NCBI GenBank assembly: GCA_951799425.1
Contig: OX637410.1
Span: forward strand, 6,944,001 to 7,008,000
Origin: Ilex aquifolium
Taxonomy: Eukaryota; Streptophyta; Magnoliopsida; Aquifoliales; Aquifoliaceae
DNA length: 64,000 nucleotides
Reading direction: 5' to 3'
Each line of letters begins with the position of its first letter. Within the stretch, counting starts at the first letter, position 1. Below the pieces are notes generated by a model. The model saw only the letters and a list, made by a program, of their open reading frames with translations, was not told the DNA's origin and made no database searches. Both the position numbers and the translations under genes were made by a program. Shown one piece after another: positions 23,960 through 36,830 of this stretch.

Positions 23960-25731
23960 AACTTAAGAGCGAAAACCACTGCGGCAAGCTCCAAGTCATG
24001 AGTGGGATAGTTTTGCTCGTGAATCTTTAGTTGCCTCGAACCATAAGCAACTACCTTACCTTCCTGCATTAACACACATCCCAAGCCTCGTAACGAAGCA
24101 TCTGTGTAAACATCGTATCCTTCCCCACTGTTAGGAATAATGAGGACAGGAGTTGTTGTCAACTTCTCCTTCAATGTGCGAAAGGCTAGTTCGCAATCTT
24201 GAGTCCATAAGAACCTTTCCCCCTTCTTCGTAAGACGAGTCATCGGCATTGCGAGCTTTGAGAATCCTTCCACAAACCTCCGGTAGTAGCCTGCTAATCC
24301 CAAGAAACTACGTATTTCGGTAACATTCCTCGGTGGTTCCCATTTCATCACGGCTTCAATCTTTGCAGGGTCAACAGCTACACCCTGTTCGAACACAACA
24401 TGGCTAAGGAATTTCACTTCCTTCATCCAGAACTCGCATTTACTCATCTTAGCATACAACTTATGCTCTCTCAATGTCTGTAGCACAATCGAGAGATGGC
24501 GTTTATGTTCCCCTTGTGTCCGTGAATAAATCAAGATGTCATCAATAAACACAATGACAAACTGATCTAGATACGGCCGGAATACTCTGTGCATCAAATC
24601 CATGAAGGCAGCAGGAGCATTAGTCAGTCCGAACGGCATTACCGTATATTCGAAATAACCATACCGGGTACGAAAAGCTGTCTTAGGAATATCTTCCTCC
24701 TTGATCCGCAGTTGATGGTACCCTGTGCGAAGATCAATCTTGGAGTAATACTTAGAACCCCTCAGCTGATCGAATAAATCATCAATTCGTGGCAAAGGAT
24801 ATTTATTCTTCACTGTTACCCGATTCAACCTTCGGTAATCCGTGCATAACCGAAGTGTTTCGTCATGCTTCTTCACAAAGAGGACCGGGGCTCCCCAAGG
24901 TGAAGTGCTTAAATGGATAAACCCAATAGTCAAGAGATGGTCCAACTGCTTCCTTAGTTCCTTCAACTCCAAAGGTGCCATTCGATAGGGAGCAATGGAT
25001 ATGGGTTCGGTACCCGAATAGAGATCAATCCTAAACTCAATCTCTCTCTTTGGACGTAATCTGGGTAGTTCATCTGGGAAAACATCCAGAAAGTCCGACA
25101 CAATTAATACCACACCCGATTGGGATCTATCCCGATCATTTCCCATCAAGCTAGCTAAGAAACTCAAATGGCTCCCCGCCTTAGCTTTCAAGAATCTACT
25201 ACCCGTAGTAGGAAATGGATGGGAAGAATTTCGATCATTAATAAAGCTGAAAACTACCCCTCCCGGTAATTGAAATGAAATCCGCTTTCGAAAACAGTCC
25301 ATTACTGCACGGAAAGTGGACAACAAATTCATCCCAAATATTACGTCATACCCCTTCATGTCTAATGCAACCAAGTCTACAATCAATTCTTGCTCCCCAA
25401 TGCGAAGCACACAACCTCTACACACCCTTCTAGTATCCAACCGTTCTCCCGTAGGCATATCAATACGCAAAGTATGTTCTAGCTTCTCAAGTTCTAATCC
25501 CAATTCAATGGCATATGTAGTGCGTAAGAAGGAATGAGTAGCACCGGGATCAAATAAAATACGTGCCCAAGAATTATAGAGAAGAACAATACCTTCCACA
25601 ACTGCGTTGGAAACGTCCTCCTCCGGTTGGGTCAAAGCGAAAACTCTTCCTTGATTGGTACCGCCTGGGGCTACAGCTGCTAACGGTCTCTGCTGTAATG
25701 GCTTCTGTAGTGGTGGCCTATTTGCATTCAC
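23875..25731 (-). pseudogene. Protease, RT and RNase H of element C (fossil)
   Basis: Minus-strand motifs in order are [10 protein letters not shown] (aspartic protease), [26 protein letters not shown] and FIDDILIYS (RT palm with the active-site aspartates), [11 protein letters not shown], and [14 protein letters not shown] (RNase H). The protein is part of a Tekay-type gag-pol polyprotein. Confidence 0.9.
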
Positions 25732-26775
25732 TTGTCCTGCCGCTTGATTGGTCTTTGGTGGAAATGATGGACAATTATTTCTGAAGTGCCCAGACCCTCC
25801 ACATAAGAAGCATTAACGCGTGTCAGTGCTTGCTCTATTCTGAGTAACCCCAGCTCCTCGAACGGCTTGATCCCTTTGTCCCGCAACTTGATCCGGTCGA
25901 CGGTATGGAGCTGCCCTTTGTGTGAATCCACTGCCGCTAGCACCAGTCCTAATCGGTCCTCCCTTCGCGAAGTTCTGTCGTCTTTGGTTGTCCTCGATGT
26001 CTCTCTCCACCAGTGTAGCTCTGTCGACAAGATCCCCATAGTCCCGGATTTTGTGAGCCATAAGCTTCTCTCTGATGGCAGGCCTCAAGCCCTGCTCAAA
26101 CCGTTTCGCTCTCCTGGCCTCAGTAGAAATGAACTCTGTGGCGTAGCGAGATAGCTCGTCAAACCTTCTCTCATACTCCGCCACCGTCATGCTACCCTGT
26201 CGTAGAGCCAGGAAATCTGCACTCGTTTTATCCCTGACAGATTCAGGAAAATACTTGTCTTGGAAGATACAATCAAAATCCTCCCAAGAAAAAGCATCGG
26301 TGTTCCTCCTTCTTTTCACCAAGTCCCACCAATGATCTGCCTCTCCTTCCAGTAGATATGTAGCGAGGCCGACCCGTAGCTCCTCGGCAACTCCCATGCT
26401 ATCAAACATTTTCTTCACTCGGCGAATCCACTTATCCGCCTCCAAAGGGTGAGAACTTCCTTGGAAAGTAGGTGGGCGTTGCCTCAAGAATTCGCTAAGA
26501 ACTATCATCCTCCTATTGTCGTCCCCGTTGCCCGGTACATGAGCTAAGGGTTGAAACCCCCCGTTGTGGTGGTTGTTTCCATTCTGGTGTTGTACCAGAG
26601 TGGTTAGCTCCCTTAGGCATTGATAAATGCCATTCATGGCATCTGGAGGTGGTGGTGGTGGTGGGTTTGCTTGACCTCCACGACCACGCCCACGTCCACG
26701 TCCACGTCCTCCGTCCATCCTGTACATCAATTCACAATTTTGTTTTCTTAATGTACAAGACACCCTAACTATCAC
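25728..26775 (-). pseudogene. gag of element C (fossil)
   Basis: An RG-rich, proline-rich head (MDGGRGRGRGRGRGGQ) is followed by the gag core [60 protein letters not shown] and FEQGLRPAIREKL. A zinc-knuckle part follows toward 25.8 kb. The best start methionine is about 26719. The gag-to-protease stretch holds about one break. Confidence 0.88.
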
Positions 26776-26891
26776 CTTAACCTAAAGCATAAGACTTGTA
26801 TAAGATTTAGATCGACAATTCATTCGACCTAGTCCTACCTCTCTAGAGGTAATTCCTAACCTATAGCTCCCATGTAAGACCTAAAGCCTAT

Positions 26892-26903
26892 GCTCTGATA
26901 CCA
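26892..26903 (-). other. Primer binding site of element C
   Basis: TGGTATCAGAGC on the minus strand lies four bases inside the 5' LTR, complementary to initiator methionine tRNA. Confidence 0.9.
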
Positions 26904-26907
26904 AACC

Positions 26908-29184
26908 TGTAACACCCCAAAATCCGCCTTGGACGGCATTACTATTTAAAACTATTTACATCATGAGAGCAACTAATAAAATCCATAGATAAAGAAAATT
27001 TCATTCATTATACATACTATCTACAACATCATCCAAAAGAATATGCCAAACTATGACATTTACATCTCAAAATCAGACTTAATCTTGCAGCGGAATAAAC
27101 AAAATAACATTCATCCATTGTATTATAATATCTCTCCTAGTCTAGGACATAAAGATAACAATTCTAGATATCCCCCTCGGGATCCACGCTTACATCCAAT
27201 TGTGCTTCCCAAGCTATCTGCTCATCAACTCCGAGCTCTTCCTCTAAACCATAATCTGAAAAATATATTGTTTGTAGGGGGTGAGCACTAAGCTCTGTAG
27301 CAACGTTCTCCCAAACTCAAACAAGGTTTGGAAAACATGTAAAGCAGTTCGGTCTCACTTTTCAAAATATCATATATAACTTGAAATAAACAGTGACCAT
27401 TTATTCGATCTCAACGCAATAGCAATAAGTAAATGAAAGGAATAAACATGTCAGAGTTGAAGAAATCAATTAATCATTTAATAGCATCAATCCATATTCT
27501 CATGTATGTCGTATCACTCATGTATGTCGTATCACTCATGTATGTTGGTATCACTCATGTATGTTGGTTGCTTCCCATGAATCTACACAACGTTTCTACC
27601 TCGTTCACCCATCATAGCCACACAAATCACTTTAGGAAGGGCGTATACCGTCTCCCACGGCATTGACGAATCCTTCCTAGGAAAGATATAGCATCCCTCA
27701 GCCTCGAACTTACGTGAACAATAGTGGTTGCTCTCACAAACAACAAACCACTACAAGTGTTAGGCAACCATCTCACCCCCACTGGGATAGACTAACCTCT
27801 AACACTCTACGGCAGCTCTCGAAGGCAATTCAAGTCCATCACAACAAACCATACAAGAGATGCAATACCAAACATTTTCTCATATCACAAGTAATTCAAA
27901 AAACCCCCAAACTTCATGGGTATTTCTCAATATAGCATCTCAAGAAAAAATGAGCAAGAGATCATCACAAGATATAATTTTATTGTTCCAATCAAAACAC
28001 TAAAGTTTTTGGTTTCAAAAACAAATGATAGAGTTTTGATATCAAGAACAATTGAATATCAAGTTTGAATATCAAGAACCAATGAATATCAAGTTTTGAT
28101 ATCAAGAACACATGAATATAAGGTTTTGAACTCAAGAACAAATGGATATTAAGTCTTGAAATAAAGAACAAATGAATATAAGGTTTTGAAGTCAAGAACA
28201 AATAAATATCAATAAGAAAAATCCATACTTCTTGAAAAACTAGAGTTTGGATGTCAAGAACAAAGGTTTTATGATCATCAAGCCATAACTTCCATCAAAC
28301 ATGGTAAGATTTGCAAGAACAATCAAGAAACAAGGATTCCATAACAAATATATATGACTAAGAGTCAAAACATATGTATATATAAGCCTAGCATCAATGA
28401 ATAAGAGTGGAAGAAAACCCCTACTTTCTTTTTCCTTAGAGTTCTTGAAGACCTTGAGATTTTGATCCACTTCAAAGTGCAAATCCTCTTTGATCTTGTG
28501 TTTCTCCTTTTCTTTCTTGTTTCTCAAGCTTTTCTAGGGTTGTAAATGGTGCATGGAGGCTAAAGGAGGTGGCACTATGTATTTATAGAGGAAGAAAATA
28601 TCTCAACCGACGTAAATCTGATGTTCTGATTCGTTGCTCACGTTCGAACGTCATCTGGCGTTCGAACGTCATTAGTGCAAATTGTTACTTTACGTTCGAA
28701 CGTCAATTTGTGTTCGAACGTCACTTGCTCCCAGTACTTCTGCATTTCCATTAGACCAAAGTACTGGGACTCACTATCGTTCGAACGTCGATTAACGTTC
28801 GAACGTCATCCCAGTTTCTGTAGGAACTTCCAGTATAGTTTTGACCTATTTAGAGATGGATTTGGAAAATTTTCGTGAAATACTATTTTGTGGCCTTATA
28901 TGTCTACTATCTACTGTCCAAATTTCAAATCAAATGGACATCAGGATAAAAAGTTATGGTCAAATTACTCAGGCAGTATCCACAATCTTTTTACCCAAAT
29001 TCTCTCTAAAGTGTGCTTTCACTCCGGAATGCTTCCAAACTTCTACAATATACCCTATTACCTCAACTAACATTTTCATTTCTAATCTTACAATCTACAT
29101 AGTTTATGCATACATCATTACATATATTAGCATTTTAAAACATATTTATGTTACTATATCACGATAAGACTGTGGGGGTTTACA
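26908..29184 (-). repeat. 5' LTR of element C
   Basis: This 2277-bp LTR represents the MITE-free state. It carries the same tandem arrays, the TATA box (28580-28587) and the palindrome array (28640-28809) as the 3' LTR. The CTAAT duplication follows it directly. Confidence 0.95.
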
Positions 29185-29189
29185 CTAAT

Positions 29190-30660
29190 AATGCATGTGA
29201 CTTTTTCTTTGTACAAGCTTTTTCAAACAAATTTTGAGTTAATTACTCAATGCAATTTACTTCATGCAATTTTTCTTCCTCTCTGGGTTGCTTAGTAATA
29301 TCAAACACATTCAATTCCAAAGTCATATTTCCAAATGAAAGTTTCATAATTCCAGTCTTATAATTAATCAATGCATTTGATGTAGCTAGGAATGGTCGCC
29401 CTAGGATGACATAAATTTGTGCAGAGACTTACAAGACTAGCTGTGTATCTAAGAAAATAAAATCCACTAAAAAATAAAACTTATCGACTTGAACAAGTAC
29501 ATCTTCAACAACTCCGCGCGGAATTTTCACAGAACGGTCAGCCAGTTGTAATGTGACATTTGTGGGCTTTAATTCACCCAATCCAAATTGCCCATAGACT
29601 GAATATGGAAGCAAATTAACACTGGCTCCAAGATCAAGCAAGGCTTTCTCAATCCTGAAGTTCCCGATTATGCATGAAACTGTAGGACTCCTAGGATCTT
29701 TATACTTTAAAGGGGCCTTGTGCTATATAATAGCACTAGCTTGTTCAATCAAAAATGCTCTTTTCTGTACATTGATCCTTCTCCTTACTATACAAAGGTC
29801 CATCAAAACTTCCTTAAAGGTTGGAATAGTAGGACATTCCCCCGTGGGATGTCCTAACATGGCACAAATTCCACATAACTGATCGGTAGGTGACACAATC
29901 GAAACTTCTTTGACTTTTTTGATCTTTAAAGCCTCTAACATTCGAGACAAGGTAGTCATTCTAGCCCTTAGGTCATCATCTTCCTTTAACCCATATTTAC
30001 CTCCCGATGGGGATGGCTTACTTTCAACTACGTTTGGTGAGGCAAAGTCCACATCTGAGAACTCTCAGAAATGGTATCAAAAAACTCGAATGCCTCATCG
30101 TGATTTTTACCCATGAATTCTCTCCGGTCCATCATTTCAACAAAATGATGCATTCCAAAAGGAAAGGCATCATAAAAGAATCCAACTAAAGTCCAACGTT
30201 CAAATGCATGATGTGGGCAAGTCTGGAGAAGATCCTTAAATCTTTCCCAACATTAATAAAAATTTTCTCCATCTTTCACAAAAAAATTCATGATTTGACG
30301 TTTCAATGCATTTGTGAGATGCATAGGAAAAAATTTCTTGAAAAATTCATTTTGCAAAACTTGCCAACTTGGAATGGATTGAGCTTTTAAAGAATTTAGC
30401 CATTGTTTAACTTTATCTTTTAAAGAAAAATGAAAAAGTTTCAACTGGACCATTTCAAAATTGTCTTGTAATGCACCACATATTTCTTCAAATTCTTTCA
30501 TATGCAAGTAAGGATTTTCAGATTCAATACAATGAAACTGAGGCAAAAGTTGTATTGTCCCTGCCTTAACATTAAAATTTGGAGCATTTGTGAGGAAAAC
30601 AAAACATGAGGGGACACTTTTGTGTGTAGGATACAAATATTCTCTCAAAGGTTTAGCATT
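29190..30660 (-). pseudogene. Protease and gag of Athila-type element B (fossil)
   Basis: The protease segment (29429-29641) reads LDLGASVNLLPYSVY, then LQLADRSVKIPRGVVEDVLV, a signature of Athila-type proteases. Upstream are a gag end with CGICAMLGHPTGECP (29723-30052) and a gag core with LPQFHCIESENPYLHMKEFEEIC and LFHFSLKDKVKQWLNSL (split here over the motif; 30253-30648). These belong to the same element as the RT across element C. Several breaks. Confidence 0.85.
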
Positions 30661-30879
30661 TTGACCAACTTCTTGCTCTCTTAGATTATTATTAGTCGTG
30701 CTTAACTCAAAGGAGTTTGAAGATGCTCGTGAATGATGATGATGAGGATGAAGAACCAGACAGATTTACAGACCCTACTAACAATTTAACAAACATAAAC
30801 AATGAAAAGAAAACAAACAGTATATGAACATAGAATACATATTATAACAACTTCCCTGTTCTTTTTCGAATCACCATAA

Positions 30880-30897
30880 CTCCCAGCAATGGCTCCA
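30880..30897 (-). other. Degenerate primer binding site of Athila-type element B
   Basis: The minus strand reads TGGAGCCATTGCTGGGAG, close to the Asp-tRNA site typical of Athila (TGGCGCCGTTGCCGGGGA). It lies at the expected distance upstream of gag. Confidence 0.7.
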
Positions 30898-31400
30898 AAA
30901 ATCTTGACCTTATTTAAATCATACACCCAACAATAAGGGGTCAAATTTTAATATTTCCCGGTTTAAGTCAGAGGTCAAACCTACAGGGAGCTAACTATTG
31001 GTATTCAAAATAGAAAAGGTAAGATTGTCATGCAAGTTGTGTGCAATGGAATAGTTTGTGGTGTAAACTTAGATTTAACAAATAAACAATGAACTAAACT
31101 TAGAATAACAATAAATATTAAAGGATACTCTTTAGTTTGGGGATCCAACATGCAGATTCATGTTTGACTTTTGAAATGCTACCTTACAACAATTAACCTT
31201 CATTTTACTGAACAGTTAACAGGTAGGTTTGATGTATTAACAGAACCGTAACATAGCAACTATTTAGGTTAGCTGGAAGGTCTATTTATCGTGCATCCAC
31301 CAAACATCTTTAGTAAACCTGAAGGAGAACCATTCAAAAGGTTTACCTCAACTATTTGATTGGCAGGTTGATGATTCAATGAAGATGGAGTTCCGGTTTA
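30898..31400 (-). repeat. Remnant of the 5' LTR of Athila-type element B
   Basis: About 500 bp of AT-rich sequence next to the primer site should be the 3' end of the 5' LTR. It is cut off by the LTR of element D at 31401. No partner LTR is in the window, so the call rests on position. Confidence 0.45.
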
Positions 31401-33123
31401 TGCATTAAGTCAAAAGCATGTCATGTATCTCTTTGCACCCATTTATACTTGCTTTTGAGGTGAAAATGGGGGAAAATGCATTTAAACTCACTTTTAATGG
31501 AAATTCATGTGATTGTAGGTAAAGAGCGGGTAAGGTCGTGTATTAAGCCTCCCATCAAGTGCGTAAAGGCATTGGAGAAGAAGGGAAGACTTAACAGATT
31601 ACTCGAGACATCAAGAGACAAAGAAAATGCCAAAACAGGAGAAAACCTACCGGTAGAAGTTCATTATAACCTACAAGTAGAAATCAGCAAAAAACTACGG
31701 GCATAAGTTCCAAAACCTACCAGTAGGAAAAGTGCACTGAAATTCTTCTACCGTAGCCTTTGCCAAAACCTATTGGTAGATTTTGCTTATTGGAAAAAAC
31801 CTAAAGGTAGGTTTTTTATCTTTCTACCAGTAGGTTTTGCCCAAAAATTCCAGAAGCCTGCAAACATGACTCCACCTACTTCGGGGACCCACCTCTTGTC
31901 ATCCCACTCATGCCCTGACATCTTTGACACACCATGATGATCTCTTACACCTAAAGTCTGGTTTTGGAAGAGAAAGCATAGGAGAAGTATCAAAGAGAAG
32001 AAGGGTAGTTGGTGAAGGCATGGGAGGTGTGTTTGGCTGTCCTTACTTGTTAAAGTGTCTAATCCCTTCCCACACATTGGAAGTCAGTTCTCACAGACCA
32101 TAGGTGGGGTATGGGTGAATTTTGACAAAGCTCTTCAGATTATTCAATTTTTACACAAGCTTTTAGAGAGAGAAAGTCCTAGGAAGAAGATAAAGTTGTA
32201 GAGAGAGAAAGTTGGGTTTTTTATTTTCCTTCACCATTTTCATTGTAGTAAGCTTTCAATTACTTGTAATATTTTCCTATTTTACTCTAAACTCTTTTAT
32301 TTTATATGTAATCAAGCTTTGTTAAGTGTTCTAGCATTTACATTTCTTCATTTGGGTATTTGTTCTTCAATCTTGGTATTTTGGGTATGAATGAAATTGT
32401 TCTTGTAGTCTAAACTTTTTATTGCATCAATACAAGTCTTATGATTTATTTCACTACCATGTCTCATTACATTATGCTTGTTCTTGTTTTGACTATGAGT
32501 AGCTAGACTTTTAGTTGGCTAATCGAAGGGGAATTTCCTCTTAGGTATGTGAAATCAACTCTCTTCCATTCTTCCTCGTAGTGTAAAGTGTTTGGTTTGA
32601 CTAGGTTGAGTGCGGACGTGGTTGTGAGATTTTGATACACTGTAGACTTGTCACGGGGTATGCTTGTGCCTACACCTCCACATTAGCCCCTCACTTCCGA
32701 CGAATCAATCAAACACCGAGACACTATTGGTTGAATGAATTGAGTTGATTTGGCATTCCCATTGGAATAACCGCTTTGGATTAGCCAACCTTGCTTTCTT
32801 GCATTTTTATCAAAACACCACTCACCAAAACACAATTCAAAAGATTTTCTCATTTTCATTTCTTTACAAATCACCCTTCACATTAATTTGACATTTCTTC
32901 TCTGAGGAGACGACCTTGGAATACCCATTCCAAGTAAAACATGACATTGCAAGTCTCTCTTCACTTGGGGAGCACTTTTGCTCACACACGTTTTCACTCA
33001 CACCCACAATTTTCCCCATTTCTAGTATCGAACCCAAGGGAGAATGACACTCACCTATTCGTATAAGCCATATACACACAACCGGGACCATGTTTTGAGA
33101 TTAGGGTGAATCACAATCAAGCA
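31401..33123 (+). repeat. 5' LTR of Athila-type element D
   Basis: This LTR of about 1723 bp starts TGCATTAAGTC and ends CAATCAAGCA. It aligns along its length with the solo LTRs at 50979-52635 (same strand) and 48874-50511 (opposite strand) and with the E LTR. A degenerate CCTACCGGTAGA-type array lies at about 31645-31850. The left edge is inferred from alignment to the E LTR start and is less sure than the right edge. Confidence 0.7.
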
Positions 33124-33128
33124 TTTTT

Positions 33129-33145
33129 TGTGCCCTTGCCAGGGA
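33129..33145 (+). other. Degenerate primer binding site of element D
   Basis: TGTGCCCTTGCCAGGGA resembles the Asp-tRNA site of Athila and begins five bases after the LTR end. Confidence 0.7.
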
Positions 33146-33289
33146 AGGCTAGGCGTCAAATTAGAAGGTTATTTCAGACAACAGAGGTAAGTCCCGTGAT
33201 TCTTATCACTGGCCAAGGTACGTTGTTCCTTTGTACATATTTGTGTAAACATTTTCTTTCAATTGTAGATAGTGTTTTTGTATGTTGGG

Positions 33290-34795
33290 ACGGGACGATC
33301 AAAATAGACTATTGAGACGTGCCTTAGGACCAAACATGAATCTAGACCAAGACCCACCCGAGGATGCCGGAGACAATTTCGGGGATGATGGTGCTAATAT
33401 TCCAAGGGGCGGGGGAATGCAAAACCCCCGAATGCAAATCCCCCCCTCCAAGAAATGAGGGAAATAATATCCCAATTGATCTTCCGACGAAGTCAATAAG
33501 GGATTATCTCCAGCCAACCCGAAGCACCACCCCCTCGTGATACTTCCACCGGTCCAAATCCATGGCTTCCTTCTTAAACTGGTAATGTTACAACTACTTC
33601 CTCAATTCTATGGAATTGAACGAGAAAATCCTTATTTGCACATTAAGGAATGTGAAAAAATTGTTGGAACATTCATCATAAATCATGCTATGGAAGACAT
33701 CGCACGCATGAAATTATTTCCCTTCTCCCTCAAAGACAAAGCCAAAACTTGGTTGAACTCATTGAAACCCCGATCGATAAGTTCTTTGGCACAAATGATT
33801 TCTGAATTTTTTTAAAAAAAAATTTGGTGCCCAAGACCACTGCTTTTAAGAAATAAATTCAAAATTTTTCAAAAAAATTCAATGAGTAGTTTAATCAATG
33901 TTGGGATTGACACAAGGACTTGCCACAATCCATTCCACATCATGGATTCGAACCATGGCAATTGGTGAGTTTCTTCTATGAAAGAATTACAACGGGTCAT
34001 CGACAATTCATAGATATGATGTGCAACAGAGAGTTTCTAAATAAGGATCCCGAAGATGCCCTTGAGTACTTCAACACATTGGCAGAAAATGCTCAATCAT
34101 GGGATATCACAGATCTCGCCGATGTGCCAAGGTCCTCTCCGGGTAGTCAACCAAGTGGGGGAGGGATGTATAATTTGCGTGACCAAGAAGTCTTACTTGC
34201 CAAAATCATAACATTGTCTCGCAAGGTGCAGAATCTAGAGGTGAATAGAAGGCATGAGGTGTCTAACATTACTAAGGCTGAGGGGTGTTGCTCTATATGT
34301 GAAAGTGTTGAGTATTCTATCTCGGAGTGCCCAAACATTTCGGCACTCAAAGAAGTTTATCATGAGCAAGTGAATGCTTTCAACCAAAGTAGGCAATCAT
34401 TATCTCCACACTCCAATACATATAATCCGGGTTGGAGCATTCACCTGAACTTTAGTTGGAAGAATGACAACCCTCTCCTCATGGGTCTAGCTCATTGTCG
34501 CCTCCCATTCCACCCAAGCAAAACCAATCCTACTATGGTCATGGTCCCTCGTCTAGCTCCCATTTCCCACGGTCCCATCAACAAGGGTTTTCCCAAAACC
34601 CACCTCAACAAGGGTTTGGTCAACAAGGACCATCTAACCCACCCACCTACCAACCTCCTCTCAAGAGAAATTTGGAGGATGTCATGCACCAATTCATTCA
34701 AGGCCAAACAACAGTCAACAACTAAACCACCACCGCTTTTAATGATATTCGGACTCAAATCACTAAATTGACCAATGCCATAGGGTCCTCCCTGA
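33290..34795 (+). pseudogene. gag of Athila-type element D (fossil)
   Basis: Plus-strand frames show LLPQFYGIERENPYLHIKE and LFPFSLKDKAKTWLNSL (33537-33815). These are followed by FFYERITTGHRQFIDMMCN and a CCSICESVEYSISECP knuckle-like segment (33920-34771). This is the Athila-type gag, of the same family as the minus-strand gag of B. It is broken in several places and interrupted by the copia fragment. Confidence 0.8.
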
Positions 34796-36830
34796 AAGGA
34801 ATCATATAATAAATGTAGCGAAATTTAAAAAAAAATAATTTGATTCCTCATACCAAGATCTATTCATGTTTAATACAAACCGAGAAACCTTAGATCTATA
34901 GAGAAGATTAAGGGTTACCTCTTGAAGCGTGCCTTTAGCAATCTCCAAGCATCTCAAAAACTTTAAATCATCAAATCTGAATTTGATCTTTACCCCAAGC
35001 CTCACAAACGTTTGGCCTCTATCGGTATCCACACGAATTGACAAACTTGAAGGATCTACTTAAGCCATTGATAAAACTAGTAGAGAGAGAGAATGAGGGG
35101 TGGTTCTTCTTGTGCTAGCAAGAGAGTTGTTATATTTTATATCCACATCCTACATAAAGGTATTTATAGAGCTTTAAAGGCTCTAATCCTAATTTGGGTC
35201 AAGTTGCAATTATCTCATAATTACATATAACCCCTTTATTAACATTAATTGTAATAAAGTCCCTAATTAAATCTTCATTAGGTTTTCACCCCAATTAACT
35301 CTTAATTGGTTGTCTCTCTTTTATCCTTTAGTTTTCAATCAATTCTATTGTGTGTGACCCTATAGGTTCAAGCATACCCAGTTGTAGGCATTCGATACTA
35401 ACTACAAGTAGCATCTCAAATTAGAACTCTTTCTAATTTAGCTTGAATTAGAACTCTTATAATTCTCCCTTTATGAAGAACAATTAATATATTTATATTA
35501 ATTTCATTCTTCAGGCTTCTACTAATCATGAGTGACACCTAGCATCATATCATGATCAACCTCCGGATAGCACAAAGTATGTAAAGAACCCATTCAGTCT
35601 ATAGTTGCTATGTAATTCAATCATTCTATCATACAATGCCCAATTGATTTACTAGGGTATGGAATTACTGTCAAACCCCTAATTCAATCTTATGTGTTCA
35701 ATCTTAGGACTATGACTCTTAATGATCAATTAGAAACTCTTTTCTAATTGTCATCCTGCCTTGTTCAAGGACTCTTTGAGTCATATCCCAGAAGATCACA
35801 TAGGACATTCTCCCTTTAATTACTAAGGATGATAGATTCTATGTTATACACTCATAAATCTCCATGCATGTCTAACTATGTCCAACAATACATATCTAAG
35901 TTACATGGTTAGTATATGAATATGTTGTATAGTTAAAGCATAGAAGTCCATGCACAAGACAACCATGGTGTCTCAAGTCTAAGGATCAGTTGTATAACTA
36001 TAACTTTAGGATTTAACATTGACAGGTATGTAAAAATCCATATGAAAAATCTTACGTTAGTTAACGGTCACGTTCAGTGTACTTGTTCTCTAACAAGCAC
36101 CCACACACCTGCTTCAGTGTCCCTACACTAGTGACTTGGATGAGTCACCTTATATCAAATACGAGTAAACATAGTGTGTGCTAGTCTATCTGGATTACGT
36201 AGTGCCCACATAATAATCCTATGACTAGGAACATTTAAGAGTTAAGTACTAAGAAGTATAGGTCTCCTCTTCTCAACATCTTGAAAAACTATCTTCTTAA
36301 CTTATACTCTATGGACTATATCATGTATATTAAAATGAAATAAAGTAGAAACATGATAAATAAACTTGCCCTTTTATTTAATTAAGTAATGAATGTTGCT
36401 AGTACAACCCTAAAACATCATCTATATGATTGTTCTTAGAGCATACTAGTAACAATCTCCCACTTGCACTAATACCAATCGACCATGTATCTAATACTCA
36501 TCTTCTCAAGATGTCAATCTAGTTGTTGTTATCTTAGTGCTTTCATAAGTGGGTCCACTATATTATCTATTGATGCAATCCTTTAAATACACACATCACC
36601 TATTCCAATGATCTCTCAGATCATGTTGAATGCCACTATAATTGTTTGGATTTTTTATGAGACTTTGGTTCCTTGGCTTGAGCTATTGCCCCATTGTTGT
36701 CACTATACAGTAGTATATAAGTTCATTATTGAACTTCTTAATCCAAACAGCTTCTTTGGCATCTTTTAAGGCGGCAACATACTAAACCTTAGTAGTTGAT
36801 TTCACTGTAATATCTTATTTACTGCTTCTC
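34796..36830 (-). mobile_element. Ty1/copia fragment (3' LTR and RNase H end) nested in gag of D
   Basis: On the minus strand a degenerate copia RNase H (DAKEAVWIKKFNNEL, about 36.65-36.83 kb) leads to the tract GCAAGTGGGAGAT. An LTR starting TGTTAC at 36454 follows and runs to about 34.8 kb. A TATAAATA box (about 35163-35170) and an AG-rich leader are visible in that LTR. The 5' part of the element is missing. Lineage is not resolved; the tract fits the Tork/Angela-like group. Many breaks. The left edge is approximate. Confidence 0.7.

Larger units (their letters stand above)
19753..29184 (-). mobile_element. Tekay-type chromovirus element C, full length
   Basis: This 9432-bp minus-strand element is flanked by CTAAT on both sides (19748-19752 and 29185-29189). 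It has two LTRs, an iMet primer site, gag, PR-RT-RNase H, integrase with chromodomain and a polypurine tract. By eye the LTRs differ at roughly 1-2% of positions, which suggests well under or about one million years at commonly used plant rates. The left LTR is longer only because of a later MITE. There are about two breaks in the coding region. It sits inside the RT/protease boundary of Athila-type element B. Confidence 0.95.
600..31400 (-). mobile_element. Athila-type Ty3/gypsy element B, old, split by three insertions
   Basis: Minus-strand pieces appear in the order expected for an Athila element: primer site near 30.88-30.90 kb, gag 29.7-30.65 kb, protease 29.4-29.65 kb, RT 18.58-19.75 kb, RNase H 15.44-16.01 kb, integrase 2.7-3.99 kb and an extra ORF at 0.7-1.64 kb. 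Between the pieces lie element C, an LTR fragment and element A. The sequence runs on cleanly across the 5-bp duplications of A and C. Subtracting the insertions leaves about 7 kb. The reading frames are broken many times (well over five breaks), so this is the oldest layer in the left half. The 3' LTR is not seen. Confidence 0.85.

Noticed and set aside
33299-33517. Minus-strand open frame near the start of the D gag
   Set aside because: It is antisense to a gag region of element D and has low-complexity composition.
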